Of a stretch of DNA of 64,000 bases, positions 1 through 12,303 are shown piece after piece (position 1 is the first letter of the stretch; every line of letters starts with the position of its first letter). Source of the DNA: Epiperipatus broadwayi (Eukaryota > Onychophora > Udeonychophora > Euonychophora > Peripatidae); contig JAQFVV010006844.1 of NCBI GenBank assembly GCA_028023455.1, positions 1-64,000 of the forward strand. The letters run 5' to 3'. The notes under the pieces were generated by a model, which was not told the DNA's origin, did no database searches, and worked only from the letters and a program-made list of their open reading frames with translations. Both the position numbers and the translations under genes were made by a program.

Positions 1-3000
1 ATTATCTAAAAGTACATTTATTACCAATACATTGTTTATTACATTTGGTAACCTTGTAGAAGCTTTTATTCAAAATTATTGACTAACTATTTTTTTAAAT
101 GATTGTTAAATCATATGCAATACATAATGTTAAATTTATTTCTAATACATTTACTTTATTTATGGTCTTTAATGGGATAGCCTATTAATTGCTAGGCCAG
201 TTGTATCAGAAGTTACACTTACCATCTTACATTTAACTTAATGCTAGCTTTAAGTTAGCATTTAAATTTTATTCATACGTATAATTTTAAATATGAGTAT
301 TATTTAATTATAACCAGAATTAAATATTGCATTTGAATATTCCTTCAAGTAAATAAGCGTTTTAGAATTACACAATTTTAATTACTTTCTCCATTGATTT
401 ACTTGTCAATATACTTAATGTTTAGCTAGCTTAATACAGATATTGGTAGCCATGGTTACTAACGCACTATTTATGCTAAAGTGGATCTTGAGGGAACTAA
501 CACACTCCAATATAATCTTTTTATCTTGCTCGAACTTTCAAAATTAAGCACAATAATCAGCTTCTCCTTCCATGGTGGAGCCATCTTTATTTTCACATGA
601 GAAATATGGAATAACCACGAAGGTCTGTCAAGTAATCTACTACATTTAAAATATTTTGGTGGTTTCTTGCCTCTTACTTGGGCATACCATGAACACACAC
701 CAAATACAATCCTCTCTCTGAGGATTTAAACGAATGAAAGCATACTAAATGCTAGGTAAATTCTTGATCGTCCTATCTGTGAGAGATCGATCACTTGGGC
801 TATAAACATAGCGAACATTATATTTAAAATCTTCCGCTCATGGAAAACAAAGCTTTTGGGAGATCATTTTCATCCCACAAAGTAAATACATTATAATTAT
901 TACCTTATGTGAATATTAAGCATATACCAATGCTATATCTAGGCAGGATAAGTAAATACACTGATTATAGTAAACTTATGTTTACCGTGTGTATACTTTG
1001 ATCAACATCTGAAATCAATGGACATCATAGAATAAGAGTATAATAATTTTAATTTTAATAAAGGAACATTCCAAAAATAGTTGGTAGCATGCTATTATCT
1101 TAAACTAAATAAAGTGAATGTGTTATTTAAGAATAATTAGGGACTTCCTCAATTAATACAGTATAAATTAGATTTCAAAACTTTAACAAAGAAATATTTT
1201 GTTATAGCATTTTTTTTTTTTTTAGTTACTTCTGGTAATTTTCACTATTTTATTTTACCCCTTAAATATCTAAATATTTTTCTTTTACGTATCTAACATA
1301 CAAAATTTCTACCTACAATTGTATGTAATAATTAAAACATATTTTATAGATTTTTTTTTACTTCCGTGTTAAATATCAACTTAACCTATAATAATTATAT
1401 TAAAACATACCTTTGTCATTACAAGGCTATTAAATATCACTTGACCATACAGACTTTAATCTATGTGATATAAAAAAAAAATACATATCATTTATAACTT
1501 AGTTTTACACAATTATTAATTAACAAGTGCATACTCTCTCATTAGAAAATATTTTCTATTGAGCAATTGGTCCAGGTGAAGAGCTTTATCAGTGGTATTT
1601 CACGGGTAAGTTTAAAAACAATAAGCGCATGGTATTATTTCCTTTAAATAAAAGTTTTCTCTTATTTTGTGTCGTTTAATAAATTAGGTAAAGAAACATA
1701 TAGCAGAATTGAAGATTAATTCTTACTTGAATTAAACTACTACAATTTTGGGATCCAAGAAAAAAAATAGACTTCTAATATAGACGAATATTTGACTATA
1801 GACGATAAACATACACAATATTTTTTTTTTTTTTTATTGACGATACGTATACTTATTAGCTAGCTTACTTATGGACGAAAATGCGCAATTTTTCCGACAT
1901 TATTCTGATAATAACTGCAGCTGATTTACATGTATAGGAAGTTTGAATAACTCCAACTGATATGTAATATAATATATCCTTTATTTTTATCATTAAGTCA
2001 CTAAGATATTTGGTTTTGTTCATACTTTAGGAATTATACATTTTTTTTTTAACGGTAACTTCTCCGTAAGAATGCCCCTATATAACTTTTCCTATATTTA
2101 CTCTGAGAAAGTTTATATTTTTTTTATATTTTTTTTTTTAAAAAAAAATATACAGGTGCATAATTTAATCTTATTTATCATTATTATTATTTCCAGACAA
2201 TTCTTGGTGAATAAAACATATTTTAACGTATGTAACTACATTACTTGTAAAGGCAGACAATATTGAGAAAGAGCGCGAAAATGTTTCTAGTTGATTTTCC
2301 TTGGTTTCAAAATATTTCTTTCAATTATTTTTTTTTCTTTCTATACCAAGAAAATATCAATAAATGACATAAAGTTAATAAATAATTATTTCTTTCTTGG
2401 AAATCATTTATCTTCCTTAATTTAGACATAATAACACTTTTCGTGACTCTTTTAGTTACATCTGTCATTTTTGAACTTTAGCGTGAGACAATAAATTTTT
2501 TAAGTATAAAAGGTCTTTAAATAGGTAGATGGCAAAGAAAATCAGGATATCTTATCAAAAAAATTTAGCCACACATTATATTATTAAAATTTTACTTTGA
2601 TTACATTTATTTCTGCAAAATAAAATGAAAAAATTGAGTTACCAAATTTCAGCACTGTTTCTTCCTTGAAAACTAAAAGCAGACTATCTATTTTTTTTTT
2701 CAAAAAAAATGATCTTGATTATGAAATTGGTTATTTCGTTTTGTTGTTGTTGTTTTTTTTTTTTACTTTAGCGACCTCTTCCAGAAAAATAATCATTTGA
2801 TTATAACATAAACAAAAGAAAGGAAAAACCTATTACAATCATATAGTTTTAGTATTATTTACCTGGATTACAAAGTAATTTGACAATATAAAAAAATAAT
2901 AAATACATTAAATTAACAATCAGTGATGTATAATTCTTTAAACATTATATTTTTTTTAAAATTTTTTTATTTTTTTTTTTTTTTACAAAAAGAAATTACC

Positions 3001-3326
3001 AGAAGTTATTGTGCTTTATGATAAGACACTCATCCACTCCCCCCTCTACCCATCCAAAATCAATTACTGTTTAGCTTTTATACCATATTAATTTGCTCTA
3101 ATTATTAATATCTCAATTAAATTATTCATGTTCTCTCTTTAAAAATGACATTGAGTTATTAAATCTATTAGTTATTCACCCAAAACATGCCAAAGTGAGT
3201 GAATAGCATACTTTATTAATCAATTATTACTATTGTTATTTTATCTTTTTATTTCTTTAAATAATAGCATTGTTTTCCTGCAGAAATAATGCCAAGTAAA
3301 CCAAGTATCAATAACACTAGGTTACA
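1..3326 (-). repeat. 3' LTR (cut at the window edge)
   Basis: This is a direct copy of 7541-10844. It ends at the CA of 3325-3326, next to the polypurine tract. The stretch from about 1200 to 3326 is nearly identical to the other LTR apart from homopolymer lengths. The first kilobase instead carries many 1-6 base insertions, deletions and substitutions. No open reading frame inside it looks like a gene; it is AT-rich with several poly-T tracts. Confidence 0.85.
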
Positions 3327-3337
3327 ATTCTCCCACC
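3327..3337 (-). other. polypurine tract of the LTR element
   Basis: On the minus strand this reads GGTGGGAGAAT directly before the 3' LTR start TGTAAC. A purine tract here is the known priming site for plus-strand cDNA synthesis in LTR retroelements. It fixes the element's orientation and LTR boundary. Confidence 0.75.
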
Positions 3338-3448
3338 GTTATAATAAATAAAAAAATAAAATAATATATGCATTTTTAACACTTCTTATGGTATTACTAA
3401 GTTTATATCCTACTTCTTTCTTATGTCAATAAATACAGTTTAAAGGAT

Positions 3449-3763
3449 TTAATTTTGCTTGGGATATGGTAGTAAGCTTCGGGCATTATAGGTACCTCTT
3501 GTTCCATCAGGGGTTGAGACCAAAAAGGCATTCTCACCCACTTGTTTCACAATTTCATAGGGGCCTTCATAAAGATATATGAATTTTCTAAACATATGTT
3601 TCCGGAGATTACTCACATGGGGAGTTCTCATTAAAACAAAATCATGGACTTTAAAAGGATGTGGACTGGTTTTGGAATAATGAGTGCGTTTATCACCCAT
3701 CTTTTTAAGGTTAATTCTGGCCAGTGCTTGGTCATGTTCTACATTATGCTGTTCCCCATATGT
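3449..3763 (-). pseudogene. integrase C-terminal fragment (GPY/F-like module)
   Basis: An open frame of about 105 codons runs from after a stop at 3764-3766 to 3449; the first ATG is at 3700. It contains a basic stretch (ALARINLKKMGDKR), then KVHDFVLMRTP and LYEGPYEIVKQVGENAF, ending YNARSLLPY. This pattern of basic linker, KxxDxVLxR and LYEGPYxIxxxxGxxAF is the C-terminal module of Ty3/gypsy-type integrases, which binds DNA near the end of Pol. The catalytic DDE core and zinc-binding domain are absent upstream: the sequence passes into the end of gag within about 50 bases. This is therefore the remnant of an internal deletion that removed protease, reverse transcriptase, RNase H and most of integrase. 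The frame itself is intact. Confidence 0.75.
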
Positions 3764-3813
3764 TTAAAAATAGGGCCCCAAGTGAGGAACGTTCCTCACG
3801 ACGCTCTTCCTTT

Positions 3814-5929
3814 TTAATTTAATGCCCCGCTACTTTTACTACCTTTTATATTTTTCTTTGGTATTGTTGGTATACCACTAGTAGAAGGCTGATTCTCATT
3901 CAGAATTCTACTCTTAACTGTTGGCCTACTGAGGTGGCTATTCTGTCTACCATAGGGATTCGTCCTATAATATCCTTTTTCTCTAACTAACTTCCTCCTT
4001 CCCATATGTGACCTATCTGTGAAATTGATATTACTCACCATCAGATGGGTGTCTCTATTTACCTAATTCTATTATCAATATTCCTATCGCTGGTCTCTAA
4101 CGAATCTAAAATTTCTACTACCTCTTCTATGGTATGTCTGTCAGCAGCAATCAAGATCTGCTCTATATGCCTCAGCAGATTATGGCGAATTATTCGCACA
4201 ATTTGTGTCTCAGATAAAGGATAAGCTGTCAAGGTTTTCAATTTGACGGCCTGACTCCTGAAAAACTGAGTATAACTACCCTTATTTACATGATATCTTT
4301 CCTGAGATATCTGATATCTCAGGTTATCTTGGCGGTCTTCCCCCCAAAAACTGGCTAACATAAGATATTTGAAGTCTCCATATGTTTCTGGTTTAATAAA
4401 TAATGATTGCCACCAGTCTTTAGATGCTGCACACAAATGGTTAGCGGCAATAGCAATCTTTTCTATCTCAGATAAATGACATAAGGTGAATAACTCCTCC
4501 AGATTCTGGAGATACTCGTGTGGATTCTCCAGATATTCACCTCTAAAAAATTTTATTTTTAAGAATTTTAAGGCCATGGAGCTATTACTTTCTGGCTCTA
4601 GCATGACTTTACTTCTAGCCTCATTTAATGGATCGTACATTGATTCTACTGGATTAATTACCGTATGTAACTCAGATATTACTTGGTTATTATGACCATT
4701 ATTTGTTTCCTTTACTTGAGTTTCAGATAAACCTTTACTTTGAACAACTTTTTTACTTTTTGTAAAATTATCCCTATTATAGTCTATAGCTTGCATTCGA
4801 CTCTCTAATTCTAACTTATAGTTCTGCCATTCACAGTCTATTCTCTTTGAACTATCTTTTAGGCCTACATTTAAGTGTTTAATCTGTTGTTCCAATTGGT
4901 TAATAGTTTCATCTTTATCTATCCCGAATTTATCTTCTAACATTTGATAGACTTTACTCTCACACTAAGTCATTAATTCCCCTATTTCATCTTGGAGATT
5001 ATTATGTAATAGCTGTGCATTACTCTTTATTATATCATTAAAATTTTCTACTCTTCCCATAACTTGACTTAGCTCACTTTCTAGATTTTGATTAATCTCA
5101 CATTGGGTTAACTCTTGAGTTTATAGTTTAGCTATTAATCTGGTAATCTGGCTCTGACATCCTTTCACTACATTGTCAGGTGCTAGAGTTATATTTTTAA
5201 CTTCCTCTTTCAAATTACTGACTTCACTTCTAGCACTGTCTAATTCTCCCTTAATAGATTCAACTCTATCCTGAATTTCTCTTTGAAATACTACTGTTTC
5301 CTTTTGATAATTTCTTATTTCCTGTACTTCATTGTTTAATACAATATATTGACTTTTAAAGTCCTGCTGGATAGCCTCAATCATATTTTCTGCCCTTTCA
5401 GAATTTGTTTCGATCTCTTTCCTTATTCTTATTTCCAGCTTTTCAGAGGCCAATTTTGATTCTTCTACATGATTTCTCAAATCTTCCCTTAAGTCCTTTA
5501 TCTCCTGTACTTGATTTTGAGATGTCTCTTTGATCTCCTGCATTTGATTCTCTAATTTAATATTTAAATTTTGTATCTGACTTTTAATTCACTATTTGAT
5601 TGTTCTAATTTACTATTTGAGTTTTGGATCTGACTTTTTAATTCACTTTTTAATTCACTATTTGATTTTTGTATCTGACTTTTCAATTCACTATTTGATT
5701 TTTCTAATTTTTTCAAGAATTCCTCCAATGTATTTCTCATTAATTGATCTGGCTCATTTTCATGTTTTCCCTTTATTATTGTGGCTTCTTCTGGGTTAGC
5801 TATATCCAAATCTTCCCCTTCCTCTTTTAATTGTACACTAAAATATGGAGTCTGTGTATCAGGGGATTGTAACTCTTGGGATCCTCCCAAATCCTCAGAA
5901 ATACTATGATTATCTTTGTTTTCACTCAT
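3814..5929 (-). pseudogene. broken gag gene of the LTR element
   Basis: Gag forms the virus-like particle of LTR retroelements. Reading leftward, an acidic start (MSENKDNHSISEDLGG, ATG at 5929) leads into heptad-like NSELKSQIQ repeats. A frame change near 5570 is followed by a long predicted coiled coil (5543-5121), in-frame stops near 5120 and 4964, and then a frame (4943-4059) with a retrotransposon-gag domain. That domain shows FFRGEYLENPHEYL, ASKDWWQSLF and a region rich in basic residues. A third frame (4041-3814) gives a basic Arg/Ser/Asn tail. I see no CCHC zinc knuckle. The 294-residue piece alone spans the capsid-like core. At least two frame changes and two stops make it non-functional in this copy. 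The NSELKSQIQ repeats may have expanded by slippage. Confidence 0.75.
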
Positions 5930-7538
5930 ATTAAAATTCTAACTCTTTTAGTATTGAACAGTACTGCAATATTAGCAATGAACTATTAATAAATTTATCG
6001 ATAAGAAATTATTGACAAGACATCCTGCCTCCATACCTCTCCTATCAAAAACAATCTACACCAAAAACTATGCTCTGACATTTAATATCCCTAAAGCTCC
6101 AACATTAACTACTAAATATGCTTTTTTTTTTTTTCACATGCTTCTTGGTCCATATAAATCTCATTAGATATTATGTAATATAGCATAAGTGCCAATCACA
6201 AGACCAGACAAACAGATCATCATAAATGATAAAATCATTACAGTGTTTTATGGAATTGCCTACAGACCACAACATCCTAAACTGACAACTTAATTATTTA
6301 TTTTTCAGTGGCAAAAGATTAGATCATATAATAGATATTCACATAATATCTTATGGCTAAAACAATTCATTATTGGCAAATATTTTTAATCAATGAATAA
6401 CTAATCCATTCAAGTGCAAACAATATTAATATTGACTTCAAGAAAAGTTTACTAAATTCCTCGTGGCCAGCTATAGTCATCGATGGCCCCTGTAGTTGGG
6501 CGGCCATGTCTAACCCACTATTAATTATTTTTGAGAAATTTATTTATTTGTTTGTTTATTTGCACCCAGGACACTACTTTTTCTGGTTGTTGTTAAGGCA
6601 ACCAAAATAAAGCAACATATCCATTAATTTTCCAATATGATCTAAAATACTTTTCATATAATACAATTGTACATTCAATTCTCTTAAGCTATGCCACGAT
6701 TGTAATAATAACAATAATTGATCACTTATTAATTTAAAGAATAATTATAATAATATTAATCTCAGGGTTCTTTGTTTCATGTGAGGAAATGCTCAGCAGT
6801 ATTGTGTTGTCGCATATGACTGGCATTCTGGTCGGCTATAGGAAACATTTATTTTACTTAAATTCAATGTGTCTTCATCTCTCATATCAACTGCTATATT
6901 ATTTAAAGAGATGATAATTCTATTCAATAATGACGTATAATTTTGAATAACACAGCTTTTTTTTTTTTTTTCAGAATCTCAGTCAGAATAATAAAAAGAC
7001 AAGGGTGCTTTTTGTGTCCTTCCATCATCCATGACAACACAATAATATAACTAAGATTTATTACTTACACAATTTAACTAAATGGGAATGGAATAATGTG
7101 CAACCAAAGTTAATGGTTTGGGAATAAATTCATTTTTTTTTTTTTTTTTACACAAAAGGTGAATGTTTAGTCTTAAGTTTTCAACTCCATAAATAATTAT
7201 CATTAAACTAAAATATAATGACATATTCCAATCTGCATAACTTTATTTATCTGGTATATTAAGTTTTTAAGAATTTGGAATGATTTTGGACTCAAGAAAA
7301 GGTTTTGCAAATATTGTGCAAACACTTATATTTAGCATATAAAAACAAAAAAAAAAAATGAATCTACAACAAATTTTAACAAGACTATAATTTATTATTA
7401 TCACAAAAAAAAATATATGAACATTTATTCAATAATCCCATAGTAATACAAAATATAAAATATAACTGACATTAATCTGTATACTCTTTTGGTTATGGAC
7501 TAAAGGTTACTACTTCTCCTGTATGCAATCATATGGAT
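5930..7538 (-). other. 5' leader of the LTR element, non-coding
   Basis: This 1.6-kb stretch lies between the 5' LTR and the gag start. It is AT-rich with poly-T runs and holds no convincing gene. A primer-binding site should lie just inside 7538 on the minus strand, but I see no TGG-initial 18-base match to a common tRNA 3' end there. Confidence 0.6.
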
Positions 7539-10500
7539 TGATTATCTAAAAGTACATTTCATTACCAATACATTGTTTATTACATTTTGGTAACCTTGTA
7601 GAAGCTTTTATTCAAAATTATTGACTAACTATTTTTTTTTTTTAAATGATTAATCCCATCATATGCAATATGCAAAATATTAAATTTATTTCTAATACAT
7701 TTACTTTATTTATGGTCTTTAATGGGATAACCTATTCTAATTATAGGCCAGTTATCAGAAGTTACACTTACCATCTTACATTTAACTTAATGCTAACTTA
7801 AGTTATGATACAAATTTTATTCATACGTATAATTTTTAAATATGAGTATTATTTAATTACTAACCAGAATTAAATATTGCATTTGAATATTCCTTCAGTA
7901 AATAAGCGTTTTAAATTACGCAATTTTAATTACTTTCTCCATTGATTTACTTGTCAAATACTAGCAATATTTAGCAGCACAATACAGATATTGACCTTAG
8001 TTACTAACGCACTATTTATACTAAAGTGGATCTTGAGGAACTAACACCTCCAATATAATCTTTATCTTGCCCGAACTTTCAAAATTAAGCACAATAATCA
8101 ACACCTTCCATGGTGGAGCTATCTTTATTTTCACATGAGGAATATGGAATAACCACGAAGGTCTGTAGAGTAATCTACTACATTAAAATATTTTGGTGGT
8201 TTCTTGCCTCTTACTTGGGCATACAACGAACACACACCAAATACAATCCTCTCCTGGGTTTTAAACGAATGAAGCATACTAAATGCTAGATAAATTCTTG
8301 ATCGTCCTATCTATGAGAATCGATCACTTGGGCTATAAACATACCCGAACATTATATTTAAAATCTTCCTCTCATGGAAAACAAAGCTTTTGGGCAGATC
8401 ATTTTTCATCCCACAAAACAAATACATTATAATTATTACCTATGCGAATATTAAGCATATACCAATGCTATATCTGGGCAGGATAAGTAAATACACTGAT
8501 TATAATAAACTTATGTTACCGTGTATACTTTGATCAACATCTGAAATCAATGGACATCATAGAATAAAAGTATAATAATTTTAATTTTAATAAAGGAACA
8601 TTCAAAAATAGTTGGTAGCATACTATCTTAAACTAAATAAAGTGGATGTGTTATTTAAGAATAATTAGGAATAACTTCCTCAATTAATACATTATAAATT
8701 CGTTTCAAAACTTTAACAAGAAATATTTTGTTATAGCATTTTTTTTTTTTTTTTTTAGTTACTTCTGATAATTTTCAATATTTATTTTACCCCTTAAATA
8801 TCTAAATATTTTTCTTTTACGTATCTAACATACAAAATTTCTACCTACAATTGTATGTAATAATTAAAACATATTTTATAGATTTTTTTTTCTTCCGTGT
8901 TAAATATCAACTTAACCTATAATAATTATATTAAAACATACCTTTGTCATTACAAGGCTATTAAATATCACTTGACCATACAGACTTTAATCTATGTGAT
9001 ATAAAAAAAAATACATATCATTTATAACTTAGTTTTACACAATTATTAATTAACAAGTGCATACTCTCTCATTAGAAAATATTTTTCTATTGAGCAATTG
9101 GTCCAGGTGAAGAGCTTTATCCAGTCGTATTTCATGAAGCAAGTTTAAAAACAATAAACGCATGGTATTATTTCCTTTAAATAAAAGTTTTCTCTTATTT
9201 TGTGCGTTTAATAAATTAGGTAAAGAAACATATAGCAGAATTGAAGATTAATTCTTACTTGAATTAAACTACTACAATTTTGGGATCCAAGAAAAAAATA
9301 GACTTCTAATATAGACGAATATTTGACTATAGACAATAAACATACACAATATTTTTTTTTTTTATTGACGATACGTATACTTCTTAGCTAGCTTACTTAT
9401 GGATGAAAATGTGCAATTTTTCCGAGATTATTCTGATAATAACTGCAGCTGATTTACATGTATAGGAAGTTTGAATAACTCCAACTGATGTGTAATATAA
9501 TATATCCTTTATTTTTATCATTAAGTCACTAAGATATTTGGTTTTGTTCATACTTTAGGAATTATAAATTTTTTTTTTTAACGGTAACTTCTCCGTAAGA
9601 ATGCCCCTATATAACTTTTCGTATATTTACTCTGAGAAAGTTTATATTTTTTTTATATTTTTTTTTTTTTTAAAAATATACAGGTGCATAATTTAATCTT
9701 ATTTATCATTATTATTATTTCCAGACAATTCTTGGTGAATAAAACATATTTTAACGTATGTAACTACATTACTTGTAAAGGCAGACAATATTGAGAAAGA
9801 GCGCGAAAATGTTTCTAGTTGATTTTCCTTGGTTTCAAAATATTTCTTTCAATTATTTTTTTTTTCTTTCTATACCAAGAAAATATCAATAAATGACATA
9901 AAGTTAATAAATAATTATTTCTTTCTTGGAAATCATTTATCTTCCTTAATTTAGACATAATAACACTTTTCGTGACTCTTTTAGTTACATCTGTCATTTT
10001 TGAACTTTAGCGCGAGACAATAAATTTTTTAAGTATAAAAGGTCTTTAAATAGGTAGATGGCAAAGAAAATCAGGATATCTTATCAAAAAAATTTAGCCA
10101 CACATTATATTATTAAAATTTTACTTTGATTACATTTATTTCTGCAAAATAAAATGAAAAAATTGAGTTACCAAATTTCAGCACTGTTCCTTCCTTGAAA
10201 ACTAAAAGCAGACTATCTATTTTTGTTTTCAAAAAAAAAGATCTTGATTATGAAATTGGTTGTTTCGTTTTGTTGTTGTTTTTTTTTTTATTTTTTACTT
10301 TAGCGACCTCTTCCAGAAAAATAATCATTTGATTATAACATAAACAAAAGAAAGGAAAAACCTATTACAATCATATAGTTTTAGTATTATTTACCTGGAT
10401 TACAAAGTAATTTGACAATATAAAAAAATAATAAATACATTAAATTAACAATCAGTGATGTATAATTCTTTAAACATTATATTTTTTTTTTTTTTTTTTT

Positions 10501-10841
10501 TTACAAAAAGAAATTACCAGAAGTTATTGTGCTTTATGATAAGACGCTCATCCACTCCCCCCTCTACCCATCCAAAATCAATTACTGTTTAGCTTTTATA
10601 CCATATTAATTTGCTCTAATTATTAATATCTCAATTAAATTATTCATGTTCTCTCTTTAAAAATGACATTGAGTTATTAAATCTATTAGTTATTCACCCA
10701 AAACATGCCAAAGTGAGTGAATAGCATACTTTATTAATCAATTATTACTATTGTTATTTTATCTTTTTATTTCTTTAAAGAATAGCATTGTTTTCCTGCA
10801 GAAATAATGCCAAGTAAACCAAGTGTCAATAACACTAGGTT

Positions 10842-10844
<3 letters not shown>
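7539..10844 (-). repeat. 5' LTR, complete, about 3.3 kb
   Basis: On the plus strand it starts TGATTATC and ends GTTACA, which gives TG...CA ends. Its length of about 3306 bp is far above the few hundred bases usual for animal LTRs. The left edge (7539) is inferred from the TG and from the point where the other LTR is cut by the window. The right edge is well supported because the two copies stop matching there: one continues into the polypurine tract, the other into (AT)n. No gene is visible inside; the 60-codon frames are low-complexity. Confidence 0.8.

Positions 10845-10898
<54 letters not shown>
10845..10898. repeat. (AT)n microsatellite
   Basis: About 27 uninterrupted AT units directly abut the LTR end on the left and a LINE 3' fragment on the right. 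It may be the LTR element's insertion target. Confidence 0.95.
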
Positions 10899-10900
<2 letters not shown>

Positions 10901-11176
10901 ACATCATTGAAAGAATTAAGAGACTGAAGTAGAGTTGGTCTGGACGTATTGATAGAAGAGATCATAATAGATAGACAGTTGAAATCTTAAACTGGATTCC
11001 AAGAAATTGTAAAAGACCTAGAAAGAGACCACATGTGAGATGGATGAATAAAATATGGATGTTTTGCTGGGATGGTGTAGAGAAGAGAGGTTAGACATTG
11101 GAGAAGATTGATTAACCTTGGAAAGACTTACCCTGCATTGGATTGATGGTGGGTAAAAAATAATGACGATGATAAA
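10899..11176 (+). pseudogene. RTE-type LINE 3' end fragment
   Basis: Conceptual translation gives IERIKRLK, RDHNR, VEILNWIPRNCKRPRKRPHV, RWMNKI with stops between the blocks. These match the C-terminal part of the LINE encoded on the minus strand at 15990-16466 (IKRLKWSWAGHIARRDDNR). It ends in a TAATGACGATGAT-type tail like the other copies. It is truncated at the 5' side, where the AT tract begins, and is not functional. Confidence 0.7.
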
Positions 11177-11535
11177 TTAAAAGCTAATATAATTGTTTAA
11201 AGTATTATAGTTACTGTGACTTTAAGAATAAGCCAATGTACTGTTAAAAAGTAGGAATAAAAAATGTATGGATATCTTTATTGACAAAGAATAAATAAAT
11301 AATCAGTAAATGGTTACTCAATAAAATATACCTGAATTTTTACTTAAAAGTAGCAAATTTTACAATCAATTGGAAGTAATGTTATTAATACTTTTTAATG
11401 TAACTTTTTTTTTATGAAATACTTTTAAAATATACCACTATATTGTGTCTATCATTAAAAACTTGCTGAACTGATATTAACATATTCAAAATTCAATCTT
11501 TTACTCATTTACAGAAAATAAACTAGGAAACCAGT
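11177..11535. other. AT-rich spacer, no feature seen
   Basis: Non-coding AT-rich DNA between the LINE tail and the next foldback element. I see no gene or recognised repeat. Confidence 0.5.
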
Positions 11536-12180
11536 CTAAAATATCTCATGATCACCATTTGCTATGCTTGCTTATAACTGTTATTAAACAGGCAAAACTC
11601 ACTATATATATTGCCACACATAGCAAGCTAGAGTAATCAATGGATGCCAGAAGGCTTGTGCATAAAATCCCCATCTGTGTGTGGCAATACATATAGTGAG
11701 TTTTACCTGTTTTAATAACAGTTATAAGAAAGCATAAGAAATAGTGATCATGTGATGTTTATTGGCTTAAAACCAATCCTGCCTAACAGGGTAGTGGTGG
11801 CTGTGGTTGTTAAAAAACCAAATACACCAAAATGTATGTGTACTGAACTGAGTTCAGACCTATATGACTCTGTAAGCTAATGAGCTTGGATTGAAAATAT
11901 TAAGGTGTTTTCAATTTAAGACCCATTGTTTTGTAATTAAGTAGAGATAAAAGGTGGCTGCTAGAGGTTTGCATTAGATCCTAAAATCTAGGTGCAGTGC
12001 TCTCAGATCCAAGGCTTCTCACGGATGAAGGCCACAAGCCAGAAACTAGTCTGGGGATATTGGATGAGTAGGCACTAGATGGGGATTTTATGCACAAGCC
12101 TTCTGGCATCCACTGATTACTCTTTCTTGCTGTGTGTGGCAATATATATAGTGAGTTTTGTCTGTTCTAAAATATCTCAT
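11536..12180. mobile_element. FB-1 foldback element (617 bp) with 14-bp target duplication
   Basis: The same 14 bases, CTAAAATATCTCAT, lie at 11536-11549 and 12167-12180 and bracket the element. One edge shows GATCACC and the other ends with GTGAGTTTTG(C/T)CTGTT. The interior has inverted copies of the segment AGGCAAAACTCACTATA through TGGATGCCAGAAGGC (11590-11665 and 12085-12160), plus another inverted copy at 11672-11735. It matches 12317-13010, 51316-51698 and 55020-55548. No coding capacity. It could be a short non-autonomous retroposon or a MITE; variable target-duplication length favours the former. Confidence 0.7.
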
Positions 12181-12303
12181 TGTCATATTGCATTACCATT
12201 GACTTCTAACATATATACAAAATTTTAAAGTCATCTATTTGATAAAAATCTGTTAAATCTCCATTACAAAATTTATCCTAAACAAACAAACATAATTTCT
12301 AAG
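12181..12303. other. spacer between FB-1 copies
   Basis: Short AT-rich stretch with no recognised feature. Confidence 0.5.

Larger units (their letters stand above)
1..10844 (-). mobile_element. Ty3/gypsy-like LTR retrotransposon, internally deleted, with very long LTRs
   Basis: Bases 1-3326 and 7539-10844 are direct copies of each other and flank about 4.2 kb of unique sequence with a minus-strand gag and an integrase tail. Read on the minus strand, each repeat starts TGTAACCTAGTG, and a purine-rich tract lies immediately before the 3' copy, which is the arrangement expected of an LTR retrotransposon. The window starts within a few bases of the 3' LTR's outer end, so the left target-site duplication is not visible; the right flank is an (AT)n run. 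Pol is missing except for the integrase C-terminus, so the element is non-autonomous and resembles large retrotransposon derivatives. A plain segmental duplication is less likely because of the polypurine tract and the TG/CA ends. Confidence 0.85.

Noticed and set aside
1-10844. Segmental duplication instead of LTRs
   Set aside because: TG/CA ends, an adjacent polypurine tract and gag plus integrase between the copies fit an LTR element better.
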